Notes: generated from the sequence alone by a model not told the origin. DNA of 64,000 bases from Cryoendolithus antarcticus (GCA_002077065.1 NAJO01000012.1:620001-684000), one strand, 5' to 3'; shown: positions 44,128 through 55,815, numbered from the stretch's first letter. A program made the numbers and translations.

Positions 44128-45624
44128 CTAGAAGTCCACTATCGTGGTGCGGCCGAATCTAGCAAAGGAGGCCTCCAGATTTTGAGCAGATTGAAGTCTA
44201 GGGTCAGCTTCACCCTCATGCTGACGCCATAAGACCTCCCGAGCATCTGCCTTCGGGAAGGCAGCCCTCACCTTCTCAGCCTCCTCAAGTTCCAGCATAC
44301 GCTCCGCAACATCCGTCGGTGCGAGCACATGCTCCTTGACGTATGCGATGATCCGTGTACAGTCGCCATGGAAAGTAATATGATGGAGACTACACTTCCC
44401 CAGTTCAATCAGCGCCGGCATGTCGCCAACGTCCCACATGGATGCAGTGTCGATTTGAACTCTCCGCCGTGTGATCTGCGGAAGGTCCTTCAACAGCCAT
44501 TGCAGATCCCAGATCTTTCATGTTAGACGCCGTAGCCCAGGCACTCCTGCCAGAAGCCGAAAGGCTAGTCCGGCGGGCGCTGCGTCAGAGCGAAGTAAGC
44601 AATCGACAGATATGTCGGCGAACTACTTTCTTCTGCGTGCGCCGCATCCGCGCAATATATCGATCAATTGTATAGGACTAGCAGCATGGAAGCTATTGTC
44701 TCTGTAGAATATGGGCATTGCCTCCTTGGAGACGTCTCTACTAACAAGCAGCAACGCAAGTAGGTGGGCGGGAGGATCAGGTTAAAATGATTGATGTCTT
44801 TCCTTTGGCCCGGTGCCGCTTTCAATGGCGCCCCGCTGATCCTCCCGTAATCGAAAGGCACCACCCACTGTTGAGAAGCTCAACCCCGAGCTTGGGTATC
44901 GCAACGTGTGCTCTAATATATGCAGGCGGAGCCCAGCGGGCAGATGCATGAGAGGAAAGCATTGGCCGCGCGAAGGACCAATGACGTTGCGAATAAAAGC
45001 TCGAATGGATCCAACCTCACATCTCCATACCAAGGTATCTCCTTGGCCACCTCGCGACCAGACTGGGAGGTCGTGCAACTCGAGCGTATGACGCGCTTCG
45101 GCCAGAGCATCGACTTCGGCGCGTAGACCAGCTTTCCCCTGGTGAGGGAACGATCTCGCATTGCGCTTTTGCCTGATGACAGTTTGTTTCACGCTCGCTG
45201 GTGAGGTTTCAGGATAACATAGGACTCTGGAGCGTCTGTAAGGTTCGGAAACTCCCCACAGTCGCTTGATCTGCATATTGTGGTAATACTTGAACCGCCA
45301 GTCGATCTGTTTGATCACATCGCTTACGCAGACCACATGGGCGGAGCCGCGCTTACAATTCCACCAGTGAAGCGAGAGAACAGCAGACATGATGATGATC
45401 TGTGCCAAGCTGAAGGGATGTTCCGAGGTATCCCATCTGTAGCGTCGCACGACATCGTGTACGTCTTTCTGTAATCGCAGTAAGGTCAGGTCTAGCTCTT
45501 CGTGTTGATACGTGTATCGTTTCACGTATCGACGTGCGTCCGGCGGTAACGGCGATCCAGAAGACGTCAATTTTCGATCTAGTAAAGAGTTGACTGCGTC
45601 GATCACAGAAGTCGTGCTCGCCAT
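44128..45624 (-). pseudogene. F-box-like (2EXR-type) paralogue with three in-frame stops
   Basis: One unbroken frame of about 498 codons from the ATG at 45624. It parallels the 42-43.6 kb gene: IIIMSAVLSLHWWN, DVIKQIDWRFKYYHNMQIKRLW, MHLPAGLRLHILEHTLRYPSSGL, VSRDVSKEAMPIFYRDNSFHA, IDILRGCGARRRK and MPALIELGKCSLHHITF. Three stops interrupt it without any indel: TAA after RHQSF (near 44782), TAG after GARRRK where the paralogue has Tyr (near 44630), and TGA after LRRLT (near 44518). It lies in tandem with its relative, so local duplication followed by nonsense mutation is the simplest account. Confidence 0.75.
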
Positions 45625-46619
45625 GTCGCCGACGCGAGAGACTCGAAGAATGCAGGGGAGGTGGGCGCGTTGCTGCAGTAATGAAGAGAATACTGGAGCA
45701 TTGAGCGGAGCAAAACCGTACATCCGCTTACCTCGTAGTCAACCATATCGACTGCAATGGAGACGGCATTGTCAGGCCGCTCATTGGAGTGGATGCGGTG
45801 TCTAGCGGCCTATGAGACAGCCTTCGACATGAGGACACATTTGCGCCGGAGTCGCTGCAAGTCGTTGTCCTTGACGCCTATTGCGAGGAAGCTGCGCTCA
45901 TCACGAGCATGCATAGCTCTGGAAAACTCGATCGCGCTCGACCATGTATGGGCCAGGCGAGGATCTCCCGTCGGATGGGTCGCGCTCGATTTTTCGACGT
46001 ATCATTGAAGTGGAGAAGAGCTTGAGAGATCTGAAGCTTAGGGTCAATGTGCGCTGATGGGCAGTCACACTGGCCATGGTCCACCATGGCGGCCATTGTA
46101 CATCATCCCTGAGCACTTGTCGCCTGAGAAGCAGCATCTCGGCCAATATCCGTTCTCGCTTTCACGTTCGTCATTCTCCCAGGAGCGATATGCTTTGCGG
46201 ACAACGGCGGCTATGCACCGCTGCCGTGGCAGCGCGAGGCGGACTTGCTTGCATGCACTAGTGAAGCTCCTTCAAGCTGTGGAAAGAGCGCGCAGAGGCA
46301 AGAGCTATGCGGACGAGTCGCGCGTCAATAAACCGCACGCCCAGCAACTTATTCATGTAGATTGAAGCCAATGCCAACCCCCATATCCCCGCGTACGTGA
46401 AATAGATACCCTGGTAGCGATCAAGGGTGATCTGCAGTGGCGCCTGTCTAGAACATACGCGCGGACCAGCTACGTCACAGCCTGAGCGTCCCGCGGGCTG
46501 CTGTGTTTCTCTCACACACAGTTGACCATCGCTCCTGCTCCTTCTCTCACACCATCAACATCCGTTTACAGCAACTCTGCCAATACCCAACTTAACACCA
46601 CATCACATCAATCGCAATC
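45625..46619. other. Gene-poor stretch with a coding-like ghost frame
   Basis: On the minus strand, 45960-45735 reads as a plausible peptide (EFSRAMHARDERSFLAIG, then NAVSIAVDMVDYE) ending at a GTAAGC donor, but an in-frame TAG interrupts it and it cannot be joined to a start. Another minus frame at 46258-46515 has a hydrophobic YFTYAGIWGLALASIY patch. These may be remnants of further decayed genes. The right end is the PIL1 promoter. Confidence 0.35.
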
Positions 46620-47835
46620 ATGCACAGGACATACTCAATGAGGCAAAGTCGCGCGCCCACGGCGTCGCAGATTCAGAACCCCCCTCCTGCATCGTCCTCG
46701 ACCAAGACGGGAAGGCTGTTCGGGCGCAGTAACATCGGTATGCTGCACAACTACTCTCAGCGGCTCCACCATCTCAGGCTGATAAAATCGTGGGTCTAGG
46801 CCATAAGTTCCGCCAGTCGGTGCACCCCGGCGCATTCGGCCCTGACTTGGCCAAGAAGCTTTCGCAGCTCGTCAAGATGGAGAAGAATGTTATGCGATCA
46901 ATGGAGCTTGTTGGACGTGAGCGTATGGAGGTTGCTGTGAGTGATCATTTGGGTGGCAGTGAGCTATGACAAAGCTGACAACAAACAGCAACAATTGTCC
47001 ATCTGGGGAGAGGGATGCGACGATGACGTCTCCGACGTGACGGACAAGCTAGGTGTGCTCATTTACGAGATTGGAGAGCTTGAAGATCAGTTTGTCGACC
47101 GCTACGATCAGTACCGCGTGACCATCAAGAGCATCCGCAACATCGAGGCTTCCGTACAGCCCAGTCGCGATCGTATGTGGCAACGCATTTTTCAATTGGG
47201 GAACACAGACTGACACAACACCAGGTAAGCAGAAGATCACCGACCAAATCGCTCAGCTCAAGTACAAGGAGCCCAACAGCCCCAAGATCGTCGTCCTCGA
47301 GCAAGAGCTCGTCCGCGCCGAGGCCGAATCCCTCGTCGCCGAGGCTCAACTATCCAACATCACCCGCGAGAAGCTCAAGGCTGCCTTCAACTACCAGTTC
47401 GACGCCCTCCGCGAGCACAGCGAGAAGATCGCCATCATTGCAGGCTTCGGCAAGCACCTGCTCGAGCTCGTAGATGACACTCCAGTCACTCCTGGCGAGA
47501 CTCGCAACGCATACGACGGCTACGAGGCCAGCAAGGCTATCATTCAGGACTGCGAGGACGCGCTCACCAACTGGGTCGAGCAGAACGCATCGGTCAAGTC
47601 TAGCCTCTCTACACGCGCACGTACCCTTTCTCAGCGCAGACAAAACCGCAACACCGGCCAAGGTGTCGACCTCGCCTCGCAAGACCAGCCGCACGGCGAC
47701 CGCGAGAGTGGCCTGTGGATCCCGGCTAGCCAGCATCAGAGCGGCGAGTACGAAGAGGATGAGGAGGAGGGTCACGAGGAGTCGACGGTCGACAGCGAGC
47801 TGCGTGGACGCGATGAGCACCGTGTCACTGCCTAG
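46620..47835 (+). CDS. PIL1: Eisosome BAR-domain protein Pil1/Lsp1
   Basis: Core scaffold of eisosomes, furrow-like plasma-membrane domains in fungi; binds PI(4,5)P2 and is regulated by Pkh kinases. Exons 46620-46737, 46800-46936, 46989-47172 and 47225-47835 give 349 residues. The diagnostic N terminus MHRTYSMRQSRAPTASQIQN is followed by GPDLAKKLSQLVKMEKNVMRSME, QQLSIWGEGCDDDVSDVTDK and YRVTIKSIRNIEASVQPSRD, the BAR helices. The last exon holds KYKEPNSPKIVVLEQELVRA, ITREKLKAAFNYQFDAL and the acidic C-terminal tail. The first intron uses acceptor TCTAG at 46799; a nearer CAG at 46777 breaks the frame. Confidence 0.96.
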
Positions 47836-48242
47836 TGGACTTGAGGCTCGAAGGGATGACTGAAAACGCGATATACCCAGAGTCGGAGGATAGTAACATA
47901 GAGAGGAAACACCAGTGGCACGACAGCAATCTGATCTTTGAAAAGCTGGGGCGGCACCGTGGCGTAGGTATGTAAGCAAGCACACATGTAATGTTTCTTC
48001 AAGCAAGTGCAATGGAGCATGGCTCCTCCCCTCGATTCATGCTCGGGTAAATGTAGGCCGACCGACTTCAGCAACATGTAGACTTGACTTCGTTCATTCC
48101 TATGTTCCATTTCATATAACCAAGAAGCGAATCGTCTGCTCATATATCATTGTCGTCGCAAGATAACCTTACCGACAAGAACGGACTCTAGCTCTCACGC
48201 TACCGAACCTCCACTCCAACATTGGCAGTCATCATAGCCATC
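47836..48242. other. Intergenic between PIL1 and the DapA-family gene
   Basis: 3' UTR of PIL1 and promoter of the next gene. Nothing specific recognised. Confidence 0.5.
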
Positions 48243-49214
48243 ATGTCTGCCTCCAATGGCACCTCCACTCGTCCCAAAGCACCACACGTCCCCCCTCCTG
48301 GAATATGGGCCCCAGCAATCACGTTCTTCGACCCAGAGACCGACTCCCTCGACCTCGCCGCGCAATCAAAATACTACGCCTACCTCTCCAAACACCTAAC
48401 CGGCCTCGTAATCCTAGGCACAAACGCCGAAACCTTCCTGCTCACCCAATCCGAACGTGCCGCCCTACTGAAATGCGCGAGGGAAGCTGTCGGTCCTGAC
48501 CATCCGATCATGGCCGGCGTCTCCGGGCACTCTACGAAGCAGGTGCTAGAGTTCATTGGAGATGCTGTGGACGCAGGCGCCGACTACGCCCTCCTTCTTC
48601 CCTGTGCCTACTTTGGCAAAGCCACGACCAACAGAGTAATTGAATCGTTCTACGCCGAAGTAGCCGAGAAGTCTCCTTTACCGATAGTAATCTACAACTT
48701 TCCCGGTGTCTGCAATGGTATTGATCTAGACTCTGACATCATCGCCACGCTCGCGCAACGGCACAAGAATATCGTTGGCGTAAAGCTGACGTGCGGATCT
48801 GTGGCCAAGATTGCGAGGTTGGGCGCTGTGTTGCCTAAGGAGGAATTCTCGGTCTTCGGAGGGCAGTCGGATTTCTTGCTCGGTGGGCTGGCGTCTGGCA
48901 GCGCAGGGTGTGTGGCTGCGTTCGCGAATGTATTTCCGAAGTCGATCTCCAAGATCTACAGGTTGTATCAGGAGGGTAAAGGAGAGGAGGCGCTGAAGTT
49001 GCATCAGAAAGCTGCGTTGGCGGAGAGGGTGTGTAAGGCCGGGATCGCGAGCACGAAGTTCGCGGCTGGATTGACAAGTGCGAAGAGCGCGGGGATCGAG
49101 GACGCGGAGAGGTTGCTCGCGCCCAGGAAGCCTTATGAGCCTGTTGCTGAGGGGGCGAAGGAGGGGGTTCGGAAGACGATGGCGGAGATGATGAAGATCG
49201 AAGACTCGCTGTGA
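48243..49214 (+). CDS. Dihydrodipicolinate synthase (DapA)-family aldolase/lyase
   Basis: Class I aldolase TIM barrel of 323 residues. N-terminal motif PGIWAPAITFFDPETDSLD. The Schiff-base lysine lies in GVKLTCGS and the conserved tyrosine in IVIYNFPG; LVILGTNAETFLLTQSER is the substrate-binding GTxGE-like block with Asn-Ala replacing Thr-Gly. Fungi make lysine by the aminoadipate route, so a true dihydrodipicolinate synthase role is unlikely. Candidates are 4-hydroxy-2-oxoglutarate aldolase or a sugar-acid aldolase such as L-KDG aldolase. Convergent with the cytochrome b5-domain gene, 49 bases apart. Confidence 0.88.
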   Translation: MSASNGTSTRPKAPHVPPPGIWAPAITFFDPETDSLDLAAQSKYYAYLSKHLTGLVILGTNAETFLLTQSERAALLKCAREAVGPDHPIMAGVSGHSTKQVLEFIGDAVDAGADYALLLPCAYFGKATTNRVIESFYAEVAEKSPLPIVIYNFPGVCNGIDLDSDIIATLAQRHKNIVGVKLTCGSVAKIARLGAVLPKEEFSVFGGQSDFLLGGLASGSAGCVAAFANVFPKSISKIYRLYQEGKGEEALKLHQKAALAERVCKAGIASTKFAAGLTSAKSAGIEDAERLLAPRKPYEPVAEGAKEGVRKTMAEMMKIEDSL

Positions 49215-49263
49215 GTTGTATGTGTATAAATGTATAGATCGTGATAGCATAGCATGATACCTC

Positions 49264-50226
49264 TCAATCCATTTCGTCGAGCTGGCTGACGGCTTCGCTC
49301 TCGGAGACTATGATGCCGACCAAGCAGCTCTGACCCATCATGCCTTCCCAGTTCACCCAGGGATGCGCTTCCATGAAGAGCGCCGCGCCATCTCTGCCAG
49401 CGCCTTTCATCAGCTCTGGCTCGCCGCCGGGGTGGAACGGCAAGTATGGCGTGATGTTGTAGACTTTGCCTTGGAAGCTGGACCAAGCGGGCTTGCCTTT
49501 GCGGCCGGTCATGGCTTTCAGCATCGAGGGTGTAACGCGCTGTAGCGTAGGTACGCCAGATAGATTCTCATTGCGAGACAGTGCCGCCCAGTCCATGGGT
49601 GAGTGACCTGGCGAGAGCAGGAATTTGCCTTTGCCACTGGATCCAGCACGTTGAGCACTGTTCGTTGGCGGGCCGCGATTTGGCAGAGGACCCGTACTTG
49701 GGATACGGAGCGAGGCGGTGGAAGTTGTTTTACGCGGTACTCCGAGACTCGAAACACTTGGGGGTGGCATCAAGTTCGCAGCTTTCGGTTTGGGGGGCGG
49801 CATGAGAGAAGCACTGGCATTGGATCTGGGCATCACAGGTGGTGGCATGGCTACACTCTGTGGTGGAGCTATAGATATGCTTGCCGCTGGCTCGGCTGGA
49901 GTGACCGGCTCGCAGTCATTGGACGCTGACAGCGAAAATGTAGGGACAGCCTCGCTAGAGTTGTTTGACTTGGCTTTTGGCGTGCTGTCGCCTTCGCCGT
50001 CGACAAGCACGCTTTCCAGGTTCGATGCAGCAGCGCTGACTTTAGATGACTCTGCTGTACTCTCGGTCGCTCTTGGTCGCTCGTCCTTAATTGCTGGTTC
50101 GTCGTGTATAGCTCTGTCGCCGATCGATCGCAGCCACTTTGGCAATGCTTTCCATGATGATGGAGGATGTTTCGCCACAAGACAGGTGACCGAGATCAAC
50201 AAGAGCCCGATACTCCAGTAGGCCAT
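49264..50226 (-). CDS. Cytochrome b5-like heme-binding domain protein (Irc21-like)
   Basis: Single exon of 320 residues. A hydrophobic N terminus (AYWSIGLLLISVTCLVA) acts as signal anchor. Residues about 30-225 are low-complexity Pro/Ser/Ala. The C-terminal cytochrome b5 domain starts at VTPSMLKAMTG and includes WSSFQGKVYNITPYLPFHPGGEPELMKGAGRDGAALFMEAHPWVN, of which the HPGG and the later HPW histidines should ligate heme. The AH(P/R)W form and the spacing resemble the b5 domain of Cyb5R4/yeast Irc21 rather than microsomal b5. An electron-transfer role is inferred; no reductase domain is present. Confidence 0.88.
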   Translation of the reverse strand: MAYWSIGLLLISVTCLVAKHPPSSWKALPKWLRSIGDRAIHDEPAIKDERPRATESTAESSKVSAAASNLESVLVDGEGDSTPKAKSNNSSEAVPTFSLSASNDCEPVTPAEPAASISIAPPQSVAMPPPVMPRSNASASLMPPPKPKAANLMPPPSVSSLGVPRKTTSTASLRIPSTGPLPNRGPPTNSAQRAGSSGKGKFLLSPGHSPMDWAALSRNENLSGVPTLQRVTPSMLKAMTGRKGKPAWSSFQGKVYNITPYLPFHPGGEPELMKGAGRDGAALFMEAHPWVNWEGMMGQSCLVGIIVSESEAVSQLDEMD

Positions 50227-50617
50227 GATTGTAGCTCACTCGGAATTCCTTCCAGAGTCTCAGCGTGGTAAGATGCAGGGTGGCGGAACTGGCTTTCTCC
50301 AGCGATCGTATGTCGTAGGCTGTGAGCACATTTCCAGCGGCGTTTCAAGCCGGCATATCGAGCGTTATGATGCTGATGCTTACAATAGAGACTTCTCGCT
50401 GTCTTCACTCGATCATATACAAGGTGATATCGTAACACACTGACGACCAGAGTGCACTCATATCGGACGGCTCATCAAGGTGCGGCCCGAGGCAGGCGCG
50501 ATGCACGTCATTGCAGATCTATGGCCTGTCTCTTCTCCAATCGCAGCGACTGTTGACAATAGACAATGTATTGACCTCGCTCATGTCCATCAAGGTCGCT
50601 CAATACTCTCCGCTACC
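50227..50617. promoter_or_regulatory. Divergent promoter region
   Basis: About 390 bases between the divergent cytochrome b5-domain and mitochondrial-protein genes. No individual element recognised. Confidence 0.4.
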
Positions 50618-51061
50618 ATGATTCCCCGAGTGCTTGCCCAACGCGCCATGCGCCTTGCCAGACCCAGCCAGCTGAGCTCCAGATCCCCGATCCTCCGTCT
50701 GTGCACTCCTCAACCTCTCGCGACCCGTACCTACGCATCCGTTTCTTCCCCTCCTTCCTCCGGCTCCTCAAACAAAAGCACAGCCGACGCAGCAATCGAG
50801 CACATCACCGAGCTCTTCGCCACAGCTCAAGACGAGTTCGAGATCGCCATGGAAGAGATCGAGAAAGTCTCCGTCTACGCTCAAGCGGATCGGGACGCTG
50901 CGAGAGAGGAGCTGGGGAAGGTGCAGGAGGCGTATAGGAAGGTGGTGGAAAGCGGGGATGTGGAGGTCGCGGAGGAGGTGAAGCGGCGGGTTGGGCATAG
51001 GATACGGGAGCTGGAGGGAGGGGTGGACAGGATGGAGAAGATAGCTATTGAGCAGGATTGA
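50618..51061 (+). CDS. Small coiled-coil protein, probably mitochondrial
   Basis: 147 residues, single exon. The N terminus is a textbook mitochondrial presequence: Arg/Ser/Leu-rich, no acids, ending in RTYASVSS with a likely cleavage before ASVSS. The mature part, from about residue 45, is an acidic/basic coiled coil (HITELFATAQDEFEIAMEEIEKV and onward) to the end. I do not recognise the family. The ATG at 50618 is preferred over earlier in-frame non-ATG codons because it starts the presequence. Confidence 0.7.
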   Translation: MIPRVLAQRAMRLARPSQLSSRSPILRLCTPQPLATRTYASVSSPPSSGSSNKSTADAAIEHITELFATAQDEFEIAMEEIEKVSVYAQADRDAAREELGKVQEAYRKVVESGDVEVAEEVKRRVGHRIRELEGGVDRMEKIAIEQD

Positions 51062-51534
51062 TCTGGCTGTCTGAGGAGATTACTAGACTGAAGGAGGTCG
51101 TCGGAGACATGACCATGGTGTCTGTGAACGACCCTGAAGCACGTCGCAGTGCTCGATGTCAATGGCTACGCCAGAGCATCGCACAGAGACCGACTTGTGG
51201 ACGAGCGCAACCAGCGACGCGCTGCAGCGGGACACAGTGTAAGTCAGATACGGAGTAATTACATCTGTGGATCAGGGATGGATTCGCGGATCTCGAGTCT
51301 ACACACGACGCGGCGTGGGATTATGCCAAACGTAGACTTGCGCCCGCGACAAGGGCGCCAAGTAGAGCGCAGTCTGACCAATGTAATATTGGTCTGGGCG
51401 GTGTCTTGAATCGCGGGTAGGATGCTGCGCAATCGGAAGCAGTGTAGGATATCATCGAGTGCAGAGTCGTGTGCCGCCTAACGCCCGTCCCATCCCTTCG
51501 CCCATCGAACACCGCCAGATCTTTCCCGGTCCCA
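51062..51534. other. Intergenic between convergent genes
   Basis: 3' flank of the mitochondrial coiled-coil gene and of the mitofissin gene. Nothing recognised. Confidence 0.5.
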
Positions 51535-51880
51535 TTACCTCTTCCTCTCGAACCATCCAGAGCTCCCCATGACCGCAACACTCTGATCCATCACCGTCTC
51601 GCCCAACCACAGATACCTCTCAATCCAGCTCTGTATCCCAGGCGAGTCTGACAGCGATTGCGATTTGAGGCTGGGGCTGGTGTTAGGGTCAGAACTGTAG
51701 TAATGTCTAGATACAGTAGGAACAGGAGAGAAAGGCGTACGTGAGTCCCGTGCTACGCTTCACACCGGCGAGGAAGGCGGAGAGGAGGACGGCATCGAAA
51801 GCGTAGTGGGTCAGGCGGCCGAGCTGAGAGGTTCAGTCAGACTTGCTGTGGCGATGGAGGTAAGTCGGACCTACCACCAT
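51535..51880 (-). CDS. ATG44: Mitofissin, DUF1748 family
   Basis: Mitochondrial intermembrane-space protein that drives membrane fission during mitophagy. Three exons: 51880-51875 (only ATG GTG), 51823-51741 and 51694-51535, with introns of 51 and 46 bases (GTAGGT...CAG and GTACGC...CAG), give 82 residues. The family signature is complete: GRLTHYAFDAVLLSAFLAGVKRSTGL, then a short polar loop, IQSWIERYLWLGETVMDQSVAVMGSSGWFERKR and stop. Length matches yeast and fission-yeast Atg44/Mdi1. Because of the six-base first exon the gene is easily missed by ORF scanning. The C-terminal FERKR ending is typical. Confidence 0.93.
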
Positions 51881-52393
51881 GATGAGGTTTGTGAAGTGTG
51901 CTCTTGTTTCGCCGTTTCTATGATGTTGCGATGGGTATGCGCCGGAGCTGCGGGTGGGGCAGTGGCGTGGCTGGGATGGAGTCCGTTGGCGACGACGACG
52001 ACTTGGTTCAGCTGGCTCTTAGGAGTGGTATGGTTACACTACTTTGCTCACTGCCGACGTCTTACACGTGGGAGGATCGTTGCAGCAGTCTGCCAGTATC
52101 ACGAGATCTCCAGGTATCGTTCACCCGCCCGCGCTAGTCAGCCACGCGAAGCGGCATGGTGGAGATACATGCAGGCGGATAGCTGTACACCATCCCAGGG
52201 TTGCCCACCACAGTCTCCATCTTGCCACCGGGCCTATACTTCGTTCACCAGTCCTTACCTCACCAGCTAAGCATCCCGAGTCAATGCTGTTCATGCTTCC
52301 GTTTCTGACGTAGGTTCGCTGTCCAAGAGCTTCCACATCTGCGAATCAATCTGCTGCCTATCTCAACCTCCTCCTCATCTCGGCCAGATCACG
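51881..52393. promoter_or_regulatory. Divergent promoter between ATG44 and the ABCG gene
   Basis: Holds both promoters and the ABCG 5' UTR. Plus-strand ORFs here are artefacts opposite ATG44 exons. Confidence 0.45.
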
Positions 52394-55300
52394 ATGAGAC
52401 GCGCAGCATATGCAGCAGTATGGTGGTCGCTCCTTCCTCTTGTAGTTTCCATTGGACCCAAGTTAGGGTCGCGACAGTCCTTCATCCGAACAGACACCCT
52501 CTTCCCGTCGAGCGCAGACCTCTCGATCTACGGTGATCGACCTGACGACTGCCCACCCTGCTTCAACTGCAATCTAGAGGACTTGCAATGCCAGCAATTT
52601 GCCAACTGCACAAAAGCGAGCGGAAAGTGCAGCTGTCCCTCTGGCTTCGGTGGCGAAGACTGCAGTAGTCCCCTCTGTGGCAGCCTAGCAGATGGACGGA
52701 ACCGACTACCTCGAAATGGTGATCATTGCGAGTGCGAAGAGGGCTGGGAGGGCATCAACTGCAATGTCTGCAAGTCGGACAGGGCATGCGATGCGCTCAT
52801 GCCTGGAGGGGAGGATGGGGTGTGCTATCGTGAGGGGCTACTGGTGCATGAGAACTACCAAATGTGCGATATCACGAATAGGAAGATTCAGGACATGCTG
52901 AAGGAGAAGAAGGCACAGGCGACGTTCAGCTGTAACGCGGATCGAGAGGAGTGCAACTTCCAGTTCTGGGTGGCGGAGAAGGAGAGCTTCTACTGTGCGC
53001 TGGATACTTGTGCGTGGGAGGCCACGGCGACGGACACGAAGAACTCGACGAGCTATACGTGTGAGAACATCAAGTGCAAGTGCATACCTGGACGCTTTCT
53101 GTGTGGCGAGGATGGCAGTGTGGATATTGGAGACTTCCTCGACGAATCTATCCGAGGACCTGCAAGCTTCAGCACTGTGCGTACATTGGGAGGGTCTAGT
53201 AGCGATGGCAGCAAGTTTACTGAGCCTGCGATGAACGATCTGATCTCGAACATCTTCGGCGACGAGTCGATCACCCTCCAGTGTCATAGCGGAGAGTGCT
53301 TGCACAAGACTGAGGTGCCTGGGTATGAGCGACCAGTCAAGAAGATCAACACGCCGCTCATCGCGGGTGTCATTGCTGGGTGTGCGCTGTTCGTGGTGGC
53401 AGTCGTGCTGCTGGTCTTCTTCCTCTCACGACGAAACGTACATCGATATGGTCCGATCAACCTGACGGAAGATGAGGAGGACGATGCTGCCAAGCTGCTT
53501 GCAGACCATAACCCAGCTGCCTTGTCGTTCGAGGAAGTGTCATATAACCTGAAGGGCAAGCAGATCTTATCGGGCATCACAGGTGCCGTGCACCCTGGGG
53601 AGCTGCTGGCCATCATGGGAGCCTCAGGTGCTGGCAAGACAACTTTCCTTGATATTCTGGCTCGGAAGAACAAGCGTGGTCTTGCTAGCGGCAATATTTG
53701 GATCAACGGTGAGAAGTACACAGACAGCGAGTTCCGCAGTGTTATTGGCTTCGTCGACCAGGATGACACTATGCTGCCAACGCTAACCGTACACGAGACG
53801 ATCACTGACTCTGCTCTCCTGCGCCTGCCCAAGGACATGAGTCTGGCAGTGAAGACGCAGAAGGTTGAAGATGTGGAGAAGCAGCTGGGCATCTACCATA
53901 TCCGCCATCAGCTGATAGGGTCGGAAGAGGGCTCAGGACGTGGCATTTCCGGTGGTGAGAAGCGACGAGTGGCGATTGCTTGCGAGCTAGTCACCAGTCC
54001 GAGCATCCTCTTCCTTGACGAGCCGACTTCTGGACTCGATGCATTCAACGCCTTCAACGTGGTAGAGTGCCTGGTGACGTTGGTCAAGACATATAATCGC
54101 ACAGTCGTTTTCACGATACACCAGCCGAGATCGAACATCGTCGCTCTGTTCGACCAGCTCATCTTACTTGCGCAAGGCCGGACAGTCTACAGCGGACCGT
54201 TTGGCAAGTGCCAGGACTACTTCAACAGCATTGGCTATACGTGTCCACCCGGCTTCAACATCGCAGACTACCTCGTCGATCTGACGATGCACGCAATCAG
54301 GCCTGACGATCCGACCGAGCAGGACGTGCAAGCTTTCAACGACTACGTGGAAGGTGCGAACACGCGCGCAAGCTCGACAATAGCAGTGAAGAGCATTCCG
54401 AGTGTAAGCAATATCAGCCTTGAGGCAGGTAGCTTCGACTCGAGAGGAGCAGATAGCATGGTCCGACCAAAGCACAAGCGACGAGTCAGTGTCCGTCAGC
54501 AACAGGAAAGACAGCTATTTTCGCGCAAGAACACTACGGACCATGCAACGAACGCGACAGCAAGCCTTCGCAGTGATGGTGACAGCTTGCTTGACAAGGA
54601 TGCTGACAAGAGCAAGTGGCTCAAAATGTCGAGACAAGCGAGCGCAGCAAATGGCGCAGCCAACGGGGTGGATGAATCACAGCGTCTACTGTCATCTGAC
54701 CAAGAGACAACTAACCTTGACGTACTTATCAGCTCGTTCGAGGAATCCGACGTCTTCGCCGACTTGCTCGAGAGCGTACACAACGCCACCTCTGAGTCCT
54801 CCAGCAATGGCACACCCAACGGAGCACCGAATGGCCACTCCAACACTAAAGTGAAAGGTTACCGCAAGCCCTGGATACATACACAATTCATTATCTTGTC
54901 CAGACGGACGTGGCGGAACATCTACCGCAACCCGATGTTGATGCTGACGCACTATGCCATCGCCATAGTCCTCGCAGTACTCATCGGCTTCCTCTTCTAC
55001 GGTCTGACAGACGACCTGAAGGGTTTCCAGAATAGACTGGGATTCTTCTTCTTCCTGCTCGCTCTGTTCGGCTTCAGTACACTTACCTCATTGACGACGT
55101 TTGCTCCCGAGCGCCTGCTCTTTGTCCGCGAGCGCGCGAAAGGATACTACAACCCTCTGGCATACTATCTCAGCAAGGTGGTTTTCGACATTGTGCCCTT
55201 GCGGCTCATACCGCCTATCATTATGGGCTGCATCGTGTACCCCATGACCGGCCTCGTACCCTCCGCAGCCGAGTTCTTCAAATTCACGCTCTTCCTAGTT

Positions 55301-55761
55301 CTCTTCAACCTGGCAGCCGCGATGGTCATCCTCTTCATCGGCATCTGCGTGCGCAACCAGGGCGTTGCAAACCTCCTCGCGGTGCTTGTGATGCTGTTTT
55401 CTCTGCTTTTCGGTGGCTTCCTGCTCAACAGCGAGACCGTTCCGACGGGATTCGGCTGGCTGAAAGAGGTTTGTCTTCCGCTTCATGTCCTGCTTACATG
55501 CTCTCTAGCTAATTGTGACCCCAGCTATCAATCTTCCACTATGGCTTCGAGGGCCTCATCGTCAACGAGGTCCGCTATCTCAGCCTCACTGAGCACAAGT
55601 ATGGGCTTGACATTGAGGTTCCTGGCGCCACGATTCTGTCAACGTTCGGCTTCGACGTGTTGGCGCTTTGGGAAGACGCGATAAACCTCTCGATCTTCTG
55701 TGGCGCGTTTCTCGTGCTGGGCTACGCGGCTCTGCATTTGTTTCTGGTCGAGAAGCGGTAA
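52394..55761 (+). CDS. ABCG/White-type ABC transporter with Cys-rich ectodomain (Adp1-like)
   Basis: Exons 52394-55468 and 55525-55761 (56-base intron) give 1,103 residues. Order: signal peptide; luminal Cys-rich EGF-like region (about 50-310); one membrane helix (about 323-346, [24 protein letters not shown]); nucleotide-binding domain with Walker [10 protein letters not shown] (about 408), signature ISGGEKRR (about 516) and Walker [14 protein letters not shown] (about 538); a long Ser/Asp/Asn-rich linker; then six membrane helices from about residue 850. The single NBD-TMD order marks a half transporter that must dimerise. Yeast Adp1 has the same extra N-terminal domain; substrate unknown. 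The last exon ([16 protein letters not shown] to FLVEKR) matches the ABCG C terminus. Confidence 0.93.
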
Positions 55762-55815
55762 TGTTGAAGGGGAATGTATAATGATAACGCTGAATCTACT
55801 TCCTGTGATCTATGG

